NCBI RefSeq assembly: GCF_014201715.1
Contig: NZ_JACHFD010000012.1
Location: 62,001 to 126,000, forward strand
Length of the DNA: 64,000 nucleotides
Source: Haloferula luteola
GTDB lineage: Bacteria; Verrucomicrobiota; Verrucomicrobiia; Verrucomicrobiales; Akkermansiaceae
Reading direction: 5' to 3'
Part shown: positions 63,594-64,000 of the stretch, one piece after another
Position numbering within the stretch: the stretch's first letter is position 1
Layout of the letters: each line of letters starts with the position of its first letter
The notes under the pieces: generated by a model
What the model was told of the DNA's origin: nothing
The model's database searches: none
The model's input: the letters and a program-made list of their open reading frames with translations, nothing else
Position numbers and translations under genes: made by a program

Positions 63594-64000
63594 CTACGAG
63601 GGGGCTCGTACGACTCCGTTGCTCTGCCGTTCCAAGCCGATGGTGGTGGCGCCCCCGTGTCCGGGAAGCACCCGGGTATTCTCAGGAAGCGGGTAGAGTT
63701 TTTCTGTGATGCCGCGGCACAAGACTTCCATATCTCCTCCGGGTAGATCCCCCCGTCCGGTCGAGCCATGAAATAGAGTGTCGCCTGCAAACATCAGGTG
63801 GTGAGAAGGGAGGTGGAAGACGACGCTGTCCGTCGAGTGTCCGGGAACATGAAGGAGATCGAAGTTTAGCCCCTCCAGTTCAAGCGTGGTCTGACCTTCA
63901 AGGGGGTGGTCCACGGTATATGGGGTGACGTCGAAAGGCATGCCCCACTGGCGCACGACTTCCTCTAAGGTCAGCTCTCGAGCAAAGGGGTTCCATGCGT
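63594..64000 (-). CDS. Metallo-beta-lactamase-fold hydrolase, glyoxalase II-like (partial)
   Basis: The 5' part lies beyond the window end; the visible 135 codons continue the frame without a stop to position 64000. Visible motifs are HVPGHSTDS (metal ligand His), FAGDTLFHGSTGR (the Asp that bridges the two metals) and VLPGHGGATTIG (a later metal-binding His). The HxHxDH motif that normally starts the family would be outside the window. The fold is that of MBL hydrolases such as hydroxyacylglutathione hydrolase; the substrate is unknown. Its 3' end overlaps the frame of the IS-interrupted ORF by about 100 bases in antisense. Confidence 0.85.
   Translation of the reverse strand, partial: AWNPFARELTLEEVVRQWGMPFDVTPYTVDHPLEGQTTLELEGLNFDLLHVPGHSTDSVVFHLPSHHLMFAGDTLFHGSTGRGDLPGGDMEVLCRGITEKLYPLPENTRVLPGHGGATTIGLERQSNGVVRAPS

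Larger units (their letters stand above)
62284..63696 (+). pseudogene. ORF interrupted by the IS630 element (reconstructed 138 codons)
   Basis: Two fragments in the same reading phase flank the IS. The left one is ATG 62284 to 62325 (14 codons, with GGGGAG about 12 nt upstream of the ATG), the right one is 63322 to the stop at 63694-63696. Deleting the IS with one TA copy joins codon ATA to GGC and gives an uninterrupted 138-aa frame with a plausible composition (for example WGEFRSIVSPYRAVSF). The last 103 bases overlap the neighbouring hydrolase gene in antisense. I recognise no family, and the frame could be chance. Confidence 0.35.

Overview
The window reads as chromosomal DNA of a G+C-rich (by eye) Gram-negative bacterium, most likely a member of the Verrucomicrobiota (Verrucomicrobiae; Luteolibacter/Haloferula-like is a guess). 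Pointers are a PurF of about 640 aa, many secreted proteins of large size (three LamG domains fused to a sorbosone-dehydrogenase-like domain and CxxCH motifs), a PEP-CTERM protein, GH92/GH125 alpha-mannosidases, opgGH glucan genes and many lipoproteins. No rRNA, tRNA or CRISPR array was recognised. The placement comes from gene-family content only, not from a marker-gene tree.

Layout. 0-6 kb: an ABC transporter pair (minus strand), then purM-purF-dus (plus). 6-11 kb: one 1871-aa secreted multidomain protein (minus). 11-20 kb: housekeeping and envelope genes: a CII-like HTH protein, an RRM RNA-binding protein with a strong terminator, recG, a degenerate protein kinase with a membrane anchor, lepA, an L,D-transpeptidase, a small lipoprotein, and a pterin carbinolamine dehydratase. 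20-25 kb: a VC0807-type membrane protein diverging from opgG - small membrane ORF - opgH, whose end overlaps an ADP-ribosylglycohydrolase-like gene tail to tail. 25-34 kb: central sugar metabolism (NrtR-like Nudix protein, class II fructose-bisphosphate aldolase, ROK kinase, 6-phosphofructokinase) interleaved with ychJ, an MFS exporter and a secreted propeller-like protein. 33-40 kb: an alpha-mannoside locus on the minus strand (GH92, MFS permease, ROK kinase, GH125) with terminators. 40-45 kb: an EF-hand esterase and deoC - aldehyde dehydrogenase - truncated aldehyde dehydrogenase. 45-49 kb: ndh, secG and a rhomboid protease.

48.8-57.4 kb is the most unusual part. Seven minus-strand genes run head to tail. 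The first six are joined by 4-nt start/stop overlaps, and the seventh follows after 8 nt. They encode a large membrane-anchored coiled-coil protein, a small secreted helical protein, a secreted toroid (terpene-cyclase-like) protein, three tandem paralogous secreted proteins and a tiny membrane protein. I know of no assigned function for this set. It is the best candidate for an undescribed system, probably an envelope or extracellular assembly.

57.5-62.2 kb: a molybdenum hydroxylase operon (iorA-iorB-xdhC-mocA-like) with translationally coupled junctions. 62.3-63.3 kb: a complete 994-bp IS630-family element bounded by TA, with 25-bp imperfect terminal repeats and a transposase split by an A7G run that would need a -1 frameshift. 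Removing the element together with one TA joins two flanking fragments into one open reading frame. The window ends inside a metallo-beta-lactamase-fold hydrolase gene.
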